From contig CM049306.1 of NCBI GenBank assembly GCA_026874595.1, forward strand, positions 35,356,019 through 35,420,018: a DNA stretch of 64,000 nt. Direction: 5' to 3'. The DNA is from Sipunculus nudus. Taxonomy: Eukaryota > Annelida > Sipuncula > Golfingiida > Sipunculidae. The notes beneath the pieces are model-generated. The model worked only from the letters and a program-made list of their open reading frames with translations, searched no databases and was not told the DNA's origin. Below are positions 24,348-33,442 of the stretch, one piece after another (within the stretch, counting starts at the first letter, position 1; every line of letters begins with the position of its first letter). Made by a program: the position numbers and the translations under genes.

Positions 24348-27300
24348 AAAGCATTTTCGTTTCAGATACCAAACATGCACTAATGACCAGTGTACATGGA
24401 GACAATTCTTTACTGGTAATTTGGTAATTCCCGTATACGCCTCAGATACATCGGTTAATGGACCCTATAAAAGATTTATCATTTATAGAAATGTAGAAAT
24501 AAGTTCAATTTGTTTTGAACAGGGCCTAAACAGTGACTGTCTATTTCTGTACAAGTAATCTTGATATTGGCTCGGGTTATAAGTCAGAAGCACCAGGTCT
24601 CTGGTACTCGGATAACTTTGTTCAGCACTAATATAAATATGGTGCCCCGACTTAATAAAGCACCGATGGCTTTGGTCCATCATAATTATATAAACGCATG
24701 TCAACGTATAAAGACCAGCTTAACCCACGGGGGTGTAAGCTTGTTACGTACTAACAAGGCTGTAAAATAGTAAAGCGATAAGTTCAGCAATACCCGAGTT
24801 CACTCCAACGGTTGGCTAACTTAATCTGAGAAACCCCTTTTGGCGTTGCGCCGATTTTTGTAGTTCCGCCTTATTAGATTAGTTCCGCTCGGTATTGCGT
24901 GGCAAGGATTATGTGTGCGGTCATGCATCTGTTGACAAGTGCCAAATACCATGTGAGTAATACGCCAATTATTATACGTCAAAATACTACCCACGCCTTA
25001 AATAAAACCACATGGGGTTTTGTTTATACTGATACTCATACCACAAAAAACACCGGGCATTTGACGCCCAGCCAGTCTAAATTTAGGGTGAACATGCATG
25101 ATAATATTCAGTAACTCTACTATTTAACCTGATGTTTCATAGTTCGCAATACCTCAGATGGAATCAGCATTATTTCTACAAGATCAGTTCATAAGCGATA
25201 ATGGTTGAATTTAGATAACTATTTATGGCTCCTATTTTAACTCGTGCTTGCAGCCGTCAGGTGCGGATGCAGGATTTAAGATGGGGGGGGGGGGGTGCAG
25301 ATGGTGATAACGGAGCGGGTTTCCCCTCATATACCAGAAAAATTTTGAAAATTTCGGCTAAAATGGCACGGGGTAGCATATAAAATGCAAAATAAAAAAT
25401 GAAACGATACGCTTGTACATTTATGTATCGTTTCATACAAAAATGCAGAAGGATTTTTTATAGTCTATGGCTGCGTGTCCTCGGACTGATCACTCTAAAT
25501 ATATATGTCCCTCAATAGAAACAACTCAATAAAAAACCTATCAGGAAGAAACACTTAACTCCACTTTACAATACACTTGTATATTTATGTACCGTTTTAT
25601 ACAACAAAACCATTTCCTCTTGTAACTTCCCATAAAATATTCAGAACATGATAGTTCGAAAGGTTTCCAACCCACAGGACATACCGACAACGACTATAAA
25701 TCTAGTTTCAATTTAAAGAGTAAACCCTAAAACGTTAAACAACCGATTCATCCAATATGATGGAATATAAATAACACACAAACTGGCGTAGATAACATAA
25801 AAATGGCGTGTGCATCTGCATATCCTATAAATGATGCAAACCAAATAGCTTGTACTGCCACGTCAACGTCTTCAGTTAATTAAAAATCGACGTTTGATTG
25901 GCAGGCTGCCGCAAATGCGTCTATAGCGCATGCAGCATCTGTGCAAATACAATCCTCCGTTTGAGGTGCTGCGTGTGGAAGCTACTGTAGAGGAGATAGC
26001 TGTGACAGTCAGTGGGTTTATGATGATTGCTGGTAACCAATTGCCTGCAGTGATGGCAACTTACACATGAAGGAAAGGGACTTGTGTAGGTGAGGAGTCG
26101 ATGGTGAAGTTGATATGGGGTAGATATCATTGGCTTATGGAAAAAAAAAATTGCCATACAATAAATATGGCGTCAATGTAGCGCATGTACGCTAATGGCT
26201 TCGATGGGCTGTCGGACAGCAGTTTCCGTTCGAAAGCCCACATTAATATATATATTAGCATTGCCGTACCCTGTGTCTAGACATGGCACTTGATATATGA
26301 ATTTCACCCGGCCATCATCCCTATCAACTAAAACAAAGAGAAATGCTGGAATAACTTTAAATCCATCCCCGCTATAGATTCCCTTTTCTCTATATGCCCC
26401 GCATTGCCGCTTACAGACAACCTCCTTACCTAAAATACATGCTTGTGCACTCGAAATTACGCAAACATAAAAGCCCGTCAGGGAATGTCAAATGCGGTGA
26501 CCGCCGCTGTCAGATTTGCGATATTTTAAACACCAAACCCAGGGATCTAACATAACCCTTAGGTCAGGTCCTTTTTCTTCTATGCAATTCGTCAAACGTC
26601 ATTAACTCTATTACTTGTAAAAAAATGTCCTATGTGGGAGAGAAATTATATACGATAAACTAGTACTAAATTCAGGCTCAAGGTGCAACCACAAAAAAAA
26701 CATCCGCGACATCCCCCGGTTTCCCTGCATGTGGCCGCACCTTTTAACCAATCCCATGCACAATTCTCTCCAAGATTTTAACATGCACCACCATCCTTAA
26801 AGGCAATTTTCCCTCCAGCAAAGTAAGATTAACATCCGAACAAAAGCACATTCATACAATACGAAAACACATTAATCGAAGAATTTGCTTTTCTGTCTCA
26901 ATACCCGGCACATAATCCCTACCCCTTGCAAACCATTGCAAACCACATAGTTTGTGAACTAAGTTCAACATTGTCTCATTGCTCTGACGAAGGCTACAGG
27001 GGTAGCAGAAAATTAAGCAACAGTATGTTATCCACATAATGTAATTAATTAAAATGTTGGCGTCGATGTCTCTCCTCTGTTTATGTCCATTGACTGATTT
27101 GAGCCAACACATGGAGATTTATATATATTTAGGATCAAACCTAATCAATAAACAATACATTAATCACTGCATATGCAATGTTTTATATTGAAAAAGTAAA
27201 TTTAATCATTATTCGACAAAGTGAAATTCCCGGTGGATGGGGAGTACTGGATGCGAGCTGAGGGGTTGGGGGGGGGGGGGGCGGGCTTGGGTACTCCCCT

Positions 27301-30300
27301 TCTACTACTGCCTGTATCAAAATATTTGTACGACTTACAGTCTGTTTTGCTTTGTCTCCTTTCATCGCCAGCGCATGCATGAGCTTGTGGACGCATCCTG
27401 TCACGCCCGACCCGCAGAAAATCACCGCGTCCTCTTCCGAAGCATTCACACATTTTCTGATAATTTCCCTAAAACAAAACAAAAAAATCAACGGTGCTTC
27501 CTTTGAAATGACTGACATCAGACGTCGAGATAAACCAAAATAACGTAATATAAAAATATCTTATATTTTTTTCTTTGTTTTATTTTACAGCTCATTGCAT
27601 ATATGTTCTACTGTATATATTTAGTACGATGTCAGTTCCATCATGCAGTACCTCTTTCATAATAGCTTAAGATACTTGAAAGTCACAGACTTCGACAGAT
27701 TGGGAAAACTTAGGAATTAGAAATGAGGAATAGGAATATTTATAAAATAAAATATATATCATATATAAAATTAAATGTTAAAGATGACGAGACACAGACA
27801 ATTATAGGGAGACAAGAATGAGAGACAGACAGACAAATATAGGCAGACATATTGGAAGACATAGAGAGCAGGCATAAATCATGGAGAACATAAAATGAAC
27901 ATATTAAAAAAAGGAGAGGGGGGGGGGGGGGGTTCCTTTATTTTCACCTTGCTTCTCTCCTGAACCTTGAGGTTTGTAATCCGGTAATGCTCGTTGTCGT
28001 GTGGGTGTTGGCGTAGAATGGGTAAACTCGGTGATGGATAAAATCTTCGATAAACTTCAGCGGCCTGGAAAAAATATAAAAACCCATAGATGGTCTCCCG
28101 TGTTCAACAAAGCAAGTTCCTTAAGAGTCGCGTTGTGTGACATAAAACCCCACATACCAATAGTGGTAAGTAACACTCCTGTTATTAGACAGAGTGCCTT
28201 CGGGCACAAAGGGACGAATGTGAGAGTATAAGCTTTTTAAACTGAATTACCCAAAATAGTTGAGTCGTGGATGGTTTAGCTCTTGCACTTGTCTCGGCAT
28301 GGGTTGAAGGATATACTTGCTTTAAAGGAGTTATCTGTTTTGCTGGGACTTCACAGCTCTTTAGCGCTGTCATATGCAATTATACATCCAACAGACAGAC
28401 TACCAGTTCTGTTTTCTTTCCAGATGTTATCTCTAAGTACCAAGTGTATTCATGTACACCAAACCACCTAGACATTAAGAAGAACATATTCCAGAAGCAG
28501 ATCCAGGGGAGGGGTTCAGGGGGTGCGAACCCCCTACCCCCCCCCCCCCCCTCCCCCCCCCCCCCCCCCCACACACACATCTTTTTTCAACGACCTCAAC
28601 CTTTTTTGAGGATTTCAGACCAGTTTTTTGCGGCTTTGACCCCCCGTTTCCGGACCTGGGGACCTTTTTTGGTTTTGTCATTAGTTCTCCCGGGTTGGAC
28701 CCCTCCTTTTCCTAAATCCTGGGTCCGCCCCTGTATTCGTACCCTATAGTAAAGCACACATATCCAAGATGTTCGGTTTGGTAGGCTATTTCAGAACTCC
28801 ATGTGGGGTCGGGATATAATATAAACATGGATTCTAAATTGTCTTTTCATGGGCTTGTGAATTACTATAACCAGAGGTGTCACTTAAAGTACTGCCGTTG
28901 TTCAAACATTTCATCGTTATCGCATTGTACAGTTATTCCGCCGTAGCTATCTCCTCCCATAGACAAAGATAGCATCCGGAGTCTCAAGACACTTAAGCAA
29001 TCAGTGTGCACTCTGTAACCTCGTGATCCAAATTAATCGACGTCTTGGCCGTGTACGTACTCCTCCGTTCAAAAGTGAAAGCGTTTATACGTATGTTGAT
29101 ACTAAAACTTCAGAAAGTAAATCCAGAAGCTTTTCACTTAAAGAAATCGTAAGACTTTTTAAAGGAAGTTAATGTATCCTAAAGTGAATATTAAAGGTCA
29201 GCATGGTTCTGTTGGAACAAAAAAAAATTCAGTTTATCCAACTGTTTTCTGACAATGTTGCCTCGCTCTTTTCTAGAGAAATTATAATCTTAATTTCCTT
29301 TTCTTTACTGTTGAACATTATTACAATGTTTCGGTTCTCTTGAAGATATCATTCTATATATTACAGTAGCTTCTGCAAATTCTATCAAATAAAATGTAAA
29401 ATCAAGTTTTAAGATGATTGATTTCTTTTTTTTCTTTACATTTTTTAAATGCACTATTGCATACATATCCTGTCTGGGCATTCATCTGACTCTTCAGTAC
29501 AAAGATTAATTCTTTGTCCAGGCAATGTTTTTTCTTAATGAGCAAGAATCAAAACCCACTCAAATCCATTTTAAAAAACAGTATTTAAAATCTGTTACAC
29601 AGTTACATGTTTTATTTTCTTTTAAAATCGGACAGGGTACAGATGTCTGTATTCGGTCTGTAAAAGTCCATCGGCGGTTCAAGATGAAGGGGCAGAGGCA
29701 ATCCGATTTCTTTGGGGGGGGGGGGGGGGGAGGGGGAGGTGCTTCTTTATGGACTGTCATTGGTCTAGAAAATCAATTTACCACAGTAATTTTGTTGCAG
29801 AGATCTTACAAGTGACCCATGGGTCATGACGCTCAGCTGACTAAGAAGACATTCACAAAAGGAATTTATCATCTGAATGCCAAATTTTGTAGGTAGTATC
29901 CCCATTAAACTGAAGCTTAGCTCGGAGGATATGGGTAACAGAGACCTAATTTCAGTATTCCAAGGAGATTTTTCATGGACCTCCATGGATGATAAGATAG
30001 AAGATTCTAGGTCCAATGGTTACGACTTATGCCCTGTTAACAGACAAACACATCTGTAAAGATATAAAAAATTGAGTAAAAATGTTAACAGACGACCACA
30101 TCTTTAAAGGTCTCAAAACAGAGAAAAAATCGTAAAAATCGAAAAAATGCAGGAGGCGCCACCAGTCTGCAGAAACTGATGAAACTCTCCATAGTCAATA
30201 TCCATGCAAAGAATCATGAGGATCGATGCATTAGTACTTCAGATACTTGAGCTTTTGTATCAAATTTTGTAATATTCTTGGGGTAATTTGGAGCCCCATA

Positions 30301-33300
30301 GCTCAGAGGTTATGGATAACAGATACCTAATTTTAGGTTTCGAAGAAGACATTTCATTGGCCTCCCTGCATCTTAAGATAAAAGATTCTAGGTCCAGTCG
30401 TTTGGTTTTGTGCCCTGTTACCAAAGGACCACAACTTTTAAGGTCTCAAAAATAGAGAAAAAAAATCGGGAAAAATCGAAAAAATGCAGGTGGCGTCACC
30501 AGTCTGCAGAAATGATGAAACACATGATCAATATCCATGCAAAGACTCATGAGGATCAATGCATTAGTTGTTCAGATACTTAAACTTTTGTATCAAATTT
30601 TCCATTATTCTGGGGGGTAATTCAGAGCCCCATAGCTCAGAGGTTATGGGTAACAGAGACCTAATTTCAGGTTTCCAAGGAGATTTTTCATGGACCCCCT
30701 GGATGTCAAGTTAGAAGATTCCAGGTCCTGTGGTTACGATTTGTGCTTGGTTAAAATCATAGGTCACATCATAATCTGATTCTTGAACTGGGTCTTGTAC
30801 CAGACCAATACGATCTATAAACTGTCTTATTTATAACAAACACAGCAAAGTTTGACGAAGAAGCATGAATAAACGACATGGCCTGATGAAAGACGTAACG
30901 GTCAAGTTAACAGATTTACCTTGCGTGGTATTGATCCATTTTCTGCGGAGATAAGGAGGTATTTACAGAATAATGGGTAAGTCTTAATTATTCATATATA
31001 CTGTAAACGGAAGGTTTTTTTTTTCTTTTTTCTACCGCAGTAAGTCCTGTTCTTGACTGCCTAGTTACCAGTGCTAAACAGACTTAAATAATATATATCT
31101 CAGTCTTAATGCGGCCTATTTCCAAGCCTGCTATCTGACTTCCAATTTTAATTTCTTCTAACATTTATTTAGTTATTCGTTTTGGAGGAAATAAATCATA
31201 GATATAGAGTATAAAGACATTGTCTTACCTGCCTGATGCCGTGTAGTCGCAGTATACAGCTAAAACAAAAGATTAAATAACAATGTATCAACTGCTTGGA
31301 AATTCACAAGGATTGCACAATATTAATTTCAATCCGTAATACTAAAAAATCTAAAACCAAGCATGATGCAATCGTTATTGTCGTTGTATACTTAATATGT
31401 TTTTATAAATTGTAACAGAAAAGCAAGAGAAACTAGAAGATCAAGATGATGAAAGTTCTAATGCTGTTTTTTAAAGGATTTTAAAAGAAAACGCAGACCT
31501 ATGAAATGAACTTAAACGAAATCTTTACATTTCTCTTAGGTTCCTGCTGTCCTTGCGGTTAGTTCAGACAGTAAGACTCATCTTGTGTTCTCAGTAACCG
31601 GTCATCAAATTACACTTCCCTTGCCCTCACTCAGTTATTCAATTTACCGCAAAAACTGACACTGACACTTGCGGTGATATGATAGCCAGTAAATTGTCTT
31701 AAAACTTTTTTTTATGTATATCATGACTGAATTGTAATGTGTAGACTTTGTTGCAGAAAAATGAGTGTCTTTATCCTAAAGACCTGTCTTACCAGATTAG
31801 AAAATGTAAAACACCAAATTTATATTAAAATATTAGGGAACTGCTGTATACAATCCAAAGATTATAATAAAAACGTTGTTTTGTGATTCAGTCACGATGC
31901 TGCTTTAATTGATATGTAGCAAATATTCAGCTATTTAAAGTGTATTTTTTTCTAATGTTCACGACATTCCCGGTTGTCTCTATGTGTATGTGTGGACGTA
32001 TTTCAAATCCATAAGCAGAAATTAACATGGAAAATTAAAGTTTCACAACCTGTATTGATAAATAAATATAGAAGTTCTTTTTTGGAGGGGGACTGTATAT
32101 ATGTGTGACAGTCCAATGGTATGAGTTTTAGAGATATATTAAACGGTACCTTTGATGAACAAAAGACACTGTCCATCCGTTTCAGAAAACTGAGATCAGG
32201 TCACACTGCTTTGTCTCAGAAGCGAGGTCAAACAGGGTAAGTTGGCACATCTTAAATGTCAGAGATGGGGGTGCATTTTGGGTCACCAGCTTCGGGTCAA
32301 GGGTAAGGACTAATGCTAAAGTACTGATTGCACCCCAATACGACCAAGTAGGGGGGATCAGTTTACGAAAACAGACCAAGTTCTACACCCTATGTGGGTG
32401 TCAGTTACCATGAGACATGAACCATCCAGCAGTACAAAGCGAGGTCTCAAATATGTACAAATTCTCAGAGATTTAGTCTTATTGTCCACACTCCCGGAAC
32501 ACGTATGCTTTTGATTAAGATGTGTTTATTAATAAACTCTGTGGTTCGTAACTGAGACCGTGTTGTTACCTAAACGATATCGAGATCCTCCATGAGTTTT
32601 CCGGATCTTGGTAATAATCACCCTGATTAACTGGATCACTGCATGCCTTACGTATTTTGATACTCTCTTTAGCCTTTGCAAACGAGTTTATCCAAGTGTC
32701 AAAAGTTCAAAGGTGAGTATATATGGGCCAAGTTACACAAACACAAGAGGTTACGGTACATAGAAAAGGTAACACATGGTGTGCTTTTAGTCTGATATCA
32801 CCGACAATGTCAGTCTCTTTCAGACTTTTCCAACCTTTCTCGGTTCCCTGGGGAGTATACGACCCAAGCAGCCATATAACAGACTTTATTGGGTTATAGC
32901 ATATAACAGGCTACCTTTGAATTCGCATCATGCGAACCATTTCTATCCTCTCTAAATAAATCCTGTTTTGTTGGGCTAATAACTGAACGCTTTAATTATT
33001 AAAATGATATTTCGTAGTACACGCAGGGAGGGACTTCCGTACTCCTTAAACTACCATTTGTGAGGTATGTAAAGGTAAAATAAATATTAACTGCACGTAT
33101 CTATGTCGCCTCTCAGATATATTTAACATTTTAGTCACCGTGACCCTTAGTAGCTACACCCCCCTCCCCCAGCTCTACATTTCAGACATTGATAATGGAT
33201 ATTCTCCAACTTACGCTCCTTCCAATCACCCCCATCCCCACGTTATTATCTCAATAATCTTATAATCCGCCCACGCCATTTTCACTTACCCTTTCTCCTG

Positions 33301-33440
33301 CCGAATGTACCGGTGAACACTGCATCTTTCCCGATGACGTTTCTGTTGATGTAAGCCAGCAGTTCCTCATTCTTCTTGCCCTTCAGCACCCCTGCCTCCT
33401 CCAGCGGTTCCACTCGAGCGTTACAAGGCCAGCAGGCCAT
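4277..33440 (-). CDS. PLP-dependent class V aminotransferase / cysteine desulfurase-like gene, 14 exons seen, 3' end off window
   Basis: Predicted soluble fold-type I PLP enzyme of the Aminotran_5 family, closest in motifs to animal and bacterial cysteine-desulfurase-like or isopenicillin-N-epimerase-like proteins. Exons, all GT-AG and in phase: 33440-33290, 31259-31229, 28064-27948, 27468-27339, 23811-23746, 22241-22176, 21843-21702, 21281-21242, 17293-17235, 16447-16374, 15755-15645, 14467-14421, 13373-13169, 4353-4277. They total 1316 nt (438 codons plus 2 nt). Visible landmarks: CDYTASGRP (residues 54-62), NTHTTTS (80-86), GSGVTG (119-124), GPFEHHSN with a cofactor-stacking type His pair (148-155), SMSACSNVTG, the Asp of WDYATG (230), the Schiff-base type Lys of SPHKF (259) and RSGCACA (402-408), where Cys407 sits at the SufS-type catalytic position. 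The final roughly 100-150 residues expected for the family are not visible and probably lie left of position 1. No signal peptide or membrane segment is seen. Substrate is unknown; sulfur mobilisation from cysteine is inferred only from the loop cysteine. Confidence 0.9.
4508..4586. repeat. (TA)n microsatellite
   Basis: Near-pure TA tract in the last intron of the aminotransferase-like gene. Confidence 0.97.
4635..4845 (+). repeat. Dispersed repeat R1, copy 1
   Basis: About 200 bp: GCAAAATGCCAGC..., GGTTTCAAGAAACTGGGAGA, AACCTGTCAGG, GACAGCGTCCAGGAGAGAAT, GAGAGCGGAATAAC, CACGCCCAAATCC. Two other copies lie at 20432-20625 (plus) and 45735-45915 (minus). No RT or transposase is seen; probably a MITE or SINE-like unit. 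Confidence 0.65.
5353..6500 (+). repeat. 288-bp tandem repeats with nuclear-receptor-like half-sites
   Basis: The block GTCCTGTGACCTTGACCTTTG recurs at about 5641, 5929 and 6218 (periods 288 and 289). Each unit splits into two related halves of about 144 bp, giving TGACCT clusters about every 145 bp. Open frames here repeat in phase with the unit and are not genes. Confidence 0.85.
8630..9160 (+). repeat. Second tandem block of TGACCTTTGACCT units
   Basis: Diverged copies of the same roughly 145-bp half unit, with CCTGTGACC...TTTGACCTTGTGACCTC near 8640, 8775, 8910 and 9056, joined by AGGTGAGCTATATGTGAAAG. Confidence 0.8.
9498..11303 (+). mobile_element. Pearl-like element
   Basis: Begins AACAAGGGACCTTTGGGTCT, contains further TGACCTTTGACC units (9938-10510), ACGG runs (10645-10662 and 11221-11250), the GGCACCACC motif (10940s) and a perfect ERE-type palindrome (11111-11125). 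It ends with hairpin TAGCTCAGTTGACTTTCAGT...CTGAGCTA at about 11271-11303. Confidence 0.65.
11304..13168. other. Intronic DNA between exons 13 and 14, no feature recognised
   Basis: AT-rich sequence of the 8.8-kb intron. I see no coding exon with family motifs and no repeat shared with the rest of the window. Confidence 0.4.
13169..13373 (-). CDS. Exon 13 of the class V aminotransferase-like gene (catalytic-type cysteine loop)
   Basis: Encodes residues 345-413: RAIKCWRQNPNIVILG, then LPIFSLLIKH, VHHNFIATLLNDLYGVQ and ARSGCACAGPYAQ. R-x-G-x-x-C-A is the SufS-type active-site loop; Cys407 is the candidate nucleophile. Acceptor TTTCAG, donor GTAAGA, exit phase 0. Confidence 0.93.
13577..13639. 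repeat. (TA)n microsatellite
   Basis: TA tract with one AAAT interruption, intronic. Confidence 0.97.
13976..14354. repeat. Two (TA)n microsatellites
   Basis: Tracts at 13976-14027 and 14274-14354 in the intron between exons 12 and 13. Confidence 0.97.
14421..14467 (-). CDS. Exon 12 of the class V aminotransferase-like gene (47 nt)
   Basis: A 47-nt exon encoding AIGAECIEQKEETLC plus two bases of Arg345. It starts in phase 0 and leaves phase 2, as both neighbours require. The sense matches the AVG-x-x-x-I-x-x-x-E helix expected after FQLKQ. Acceptor TTTGCAG, donor GTAGGT. Confidence 0.85.
15060..15262 (-). mobile_element. tRNA-derived SINE
   Basis: The minus strand reads GGCCTGGACAGCTGAGCGGT (A-box-like) and GGGTTCGATCCC (B box), then CCGGGTTCTCCGGCTTCCTC, which resembles the conserved central block of Deu/Meta-type SINEs. 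It is not a tRNA gene, because the acceptor and anticodon arms do not close. It sits in the intron between exons 11 and 12. Confidence 0.65.
15645..15755 (-). CDS. Exon 11 of the class V aminotransferase-like gene
   Basis: Encodes residues 293-329, including HQYVSDIEEREEGGTPAIVE and IRAGLTFQLKQ. The EEREEGGTPAI motif is a clear family marker. The exon contains an internal GTAAGT (within the QYVSD codons), a possible cryptic donor. Acceptor TTCCAG, donor GTGTGT, phase 0 on both sides. Confidence 0.92.
16374..16447 (-). CDS. Exon 10 of the class V aminotransferase-like gene
   Basis: Encodes residues 268-292: GVMIAKKHIFKNSIPGGCGG then GTVTF. The PGGCGGGTV glycine-rich loop follows the PLP lysine in this family. 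Acceptor TTTCAG, donor GTAAGT, exit phase 0. Confidence 0.9.
17037..17089. repeat. (TA)n microsatellite
   Basis: Pure TA tract, intronic. Confidence 0.97.
17235..17293 (-). CDS. Exon 9 of the class V aminotransferase-like gene (PLP lysine)
   Basis: Encodes residues 248-268 with SPHKFVGGPGTPG; Lys259 is the predicted Schiff-base lysine. Acceptor TTTCAG, donor GTTAGT, exit phase 1. Confidence 0.93.
17335..17625. mobile_element. Probable MITE relic carrying (TA)n
   Basis: Starts GCAGAGGCGTAGGAAGC, a hAT-like end, followed by a G-run and a TA tract at 17420-17484. A reciprocal terminal repeat is not clear. Confidence 0.35.
18247..18261. promoter_or_regulatory. Perfect ERE-type palindrome in intron 8
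   Basis: AGGTCACACTGACCT, two AGGTCA half-sites inverted with 3-bp spacing. It lies outside the obvious pearl-like elements. Functional use is unproven. Confidence 0.4.
18291..18349. repeat. (TA)n microsatellite followed by a G-run
   Basis: A TA tract, then a 17-nt G-run near 18376 and a GGGCGCGAAGCGCCC hairpin near 18427-18441. Confidence 0.95.
18640..18678. repeat. (CA)n microsatellite
   Basis: About 19 CA units. Confidence 0.97.
19147..19195. repeat. (TA)n microsatellite
   Basis: Pure TA tract in intron 8. Confidence 0.97.
20432..20625 (+). repeat. Dispersed repeat R1, copy 2
   Basis: AGTGTATACACAAAATGGC... with GGTTTCGAGAAACTTGGAGA, AACCTGTCAGG and AAGCGGAATAACG, as in copy 1. An open frame of 86 codons runs through it but is repeat-derived. 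Confidence 0.65.
21242..21281 (-). CDS. Exon 8 of the class V aminotransferase-like gene (40 nt)
   Basis: A short exon encoding APYLRIDMNPSKL plus part of Gly248. APY-x-RIDM follows the Asp motif in this family. Acceptor TTTCAG, donor GTAAGT. Confidence 0.88.
21702..21843 (-). CDS. Exon 7 of the class V aminotransferase-like gene
   Basis: Encodes residues 188-234. It contains SMSACSNVTGI and ends VWDYATG, whose Asp230 should contact the PLP pyridine nitrogen. Acceptor TTACAG, donor GTATGT, exit phase 1. Confidence 0.92.
22176..22241 (-). CDS. Exon 6 of the class V aminotransferase-like gene
   Basis: Encodes residues 166-187 (VDRVKETFHGLVDLEDLEA then KLK), the connecting strand and helix after the EHHSN motif. 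Acceptor TGCAG, donor GTAAAT, phase 0 on both sides. Confidence 0.88.
23746..23811 (-). CDS. Exon 5 of the class V aminotransferase-like gene
   Basis: Encodes residues 144-165, AVIVGPFEHHSNILPWRES and three more. The EHHSN motif is the PLP-ring stacking histidine region of class V enzymes. Flanked by CCGCAG and GTAAGG; phase 0 on both sides. Confidence 0.92.
24310..24345. repeat. (TA)n microsatellite
   Basis: Short TA tract in intron 4. Confidence 0.95.
26330..27000 (+). pseudogene. Decayed Penelope-like element, GIY-YIG endonuclease region
   Basis: Frame fragments KCGDRRCQICDIL (about 26490), SSNVINSITCKKMSYVGE (about 26595-26645) and CNHKKNIRDIPRFP (about 26685-26730, another frame) match the order Cys-rich motif, N-VIYLI-C--C-YVGET and R-R-NNHK-N-I of Penelope-like element C termini. 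Stops and frameshifts abound, so it is dead. It lies in intron 4 in antisense orientation to the host gene. Confidence 0.65.
27339..27468 (-). CDS. Exon 4 of the class V aminotransferase-like gene
   Basis: Encodes residues 100-143 with VIFCGSGVTG, a glycine-rich turn expected to lie at the PLP phosphate, followed by a helix ending MKGDKAKQT. Acceptor TTTTAG, donor GTAAGT, exit phase 0. Confidence 0.9.
27948..28064 (-). CDS. Exon 3 of the class V aminotransferase-like gene
   Basis: Encodes residues 61-100, including FIEDFIHHRVYPFYANTHTT and the following TGLQTSRFRREAR. The NTHT stretch is strongly conserved in this family. Donor GTGAAA, phase 2. Confidence 0.9.
28492..28733. mobile_element. 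hAT-like MITE of the CAG-GGGCGGATCCAGG family, copy 1
   Basis: Ends CAGAAGCAGATCCAGGGG and CTGGGTCCGCCCCTG are inverted repeats, flanked by a 5-bp direct repeat TATTC. The interior has long C-runs and TTTCCGGACCTGG. The 160-codon open frame across it is not a gene. Confidence 0.7.
29810..30745 (+). mobile_element. Pearl-like element, 3' truncated
   Basis: Begins ACAAGTGACCCATGGGTCAT and carries three units with ATAGCTCAGAGGTTATGG..., CCTAATTTCAGGTTTCCAAG and GGCG(C/T)CACCAGTCTGCAG. It stops after TGGTTACGATTTGTG without ACGG microsatellite or hairpin. Confidence 0.6.
31229..31259 (-). CDS. Exon 2 of the class V aminotransferase-like gene (31 nt microexon)
   Basis: A 31-nt exon with acceptor TTTTAG and donor GTAAG. 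It encodes AVYCDYTASG plus two bases of the following Arg, the family's N-terminal substrate-side motif (xYCDYTASGR). It joins in phase to the exon at 28064. Confidence 0.85.
31260..33289. other. Intron 1 of the aminotransferase-like gene
   Basis: No repeat or exon recognised. Unique-looking AT-rich DNA. Confidence 0.5.
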
Positions 33441-33442
33441 GA
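33290..33442 (-). CDS. Exon 1 (first coding exon) of the class V aminotransferase-like gene
   Basis: Encodes residues 1-50 from the ATG at 33440, beginning MACWPCNARVEPLEEAG and running to FTGTFGRRK. A pyrimidine-rich tract ending in ACAG stands just upstream of 33442, so this is probably the second exon of the mRNA, with a non-coding leader further right. An in-frame ATG at 33452 is possible only if that acceptor is not used. The donor GTAAGT follows position 33290 and leaves phase 1. Confidence 0.85.

Noticed and set aside
28267-28749. 160-codon plus-strand frame
   Set aside because: It runs through a MITE and long C-runs, giving proline stretches. No conserved domain.
30921-30943. Possible microexon on the minus strand between exons 2 and 3
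   Set aside because: It has AG/GT borders, but exons 2 and 3 already join in phase to give SGRPLKF, the conserved motif; including it would break the motif.
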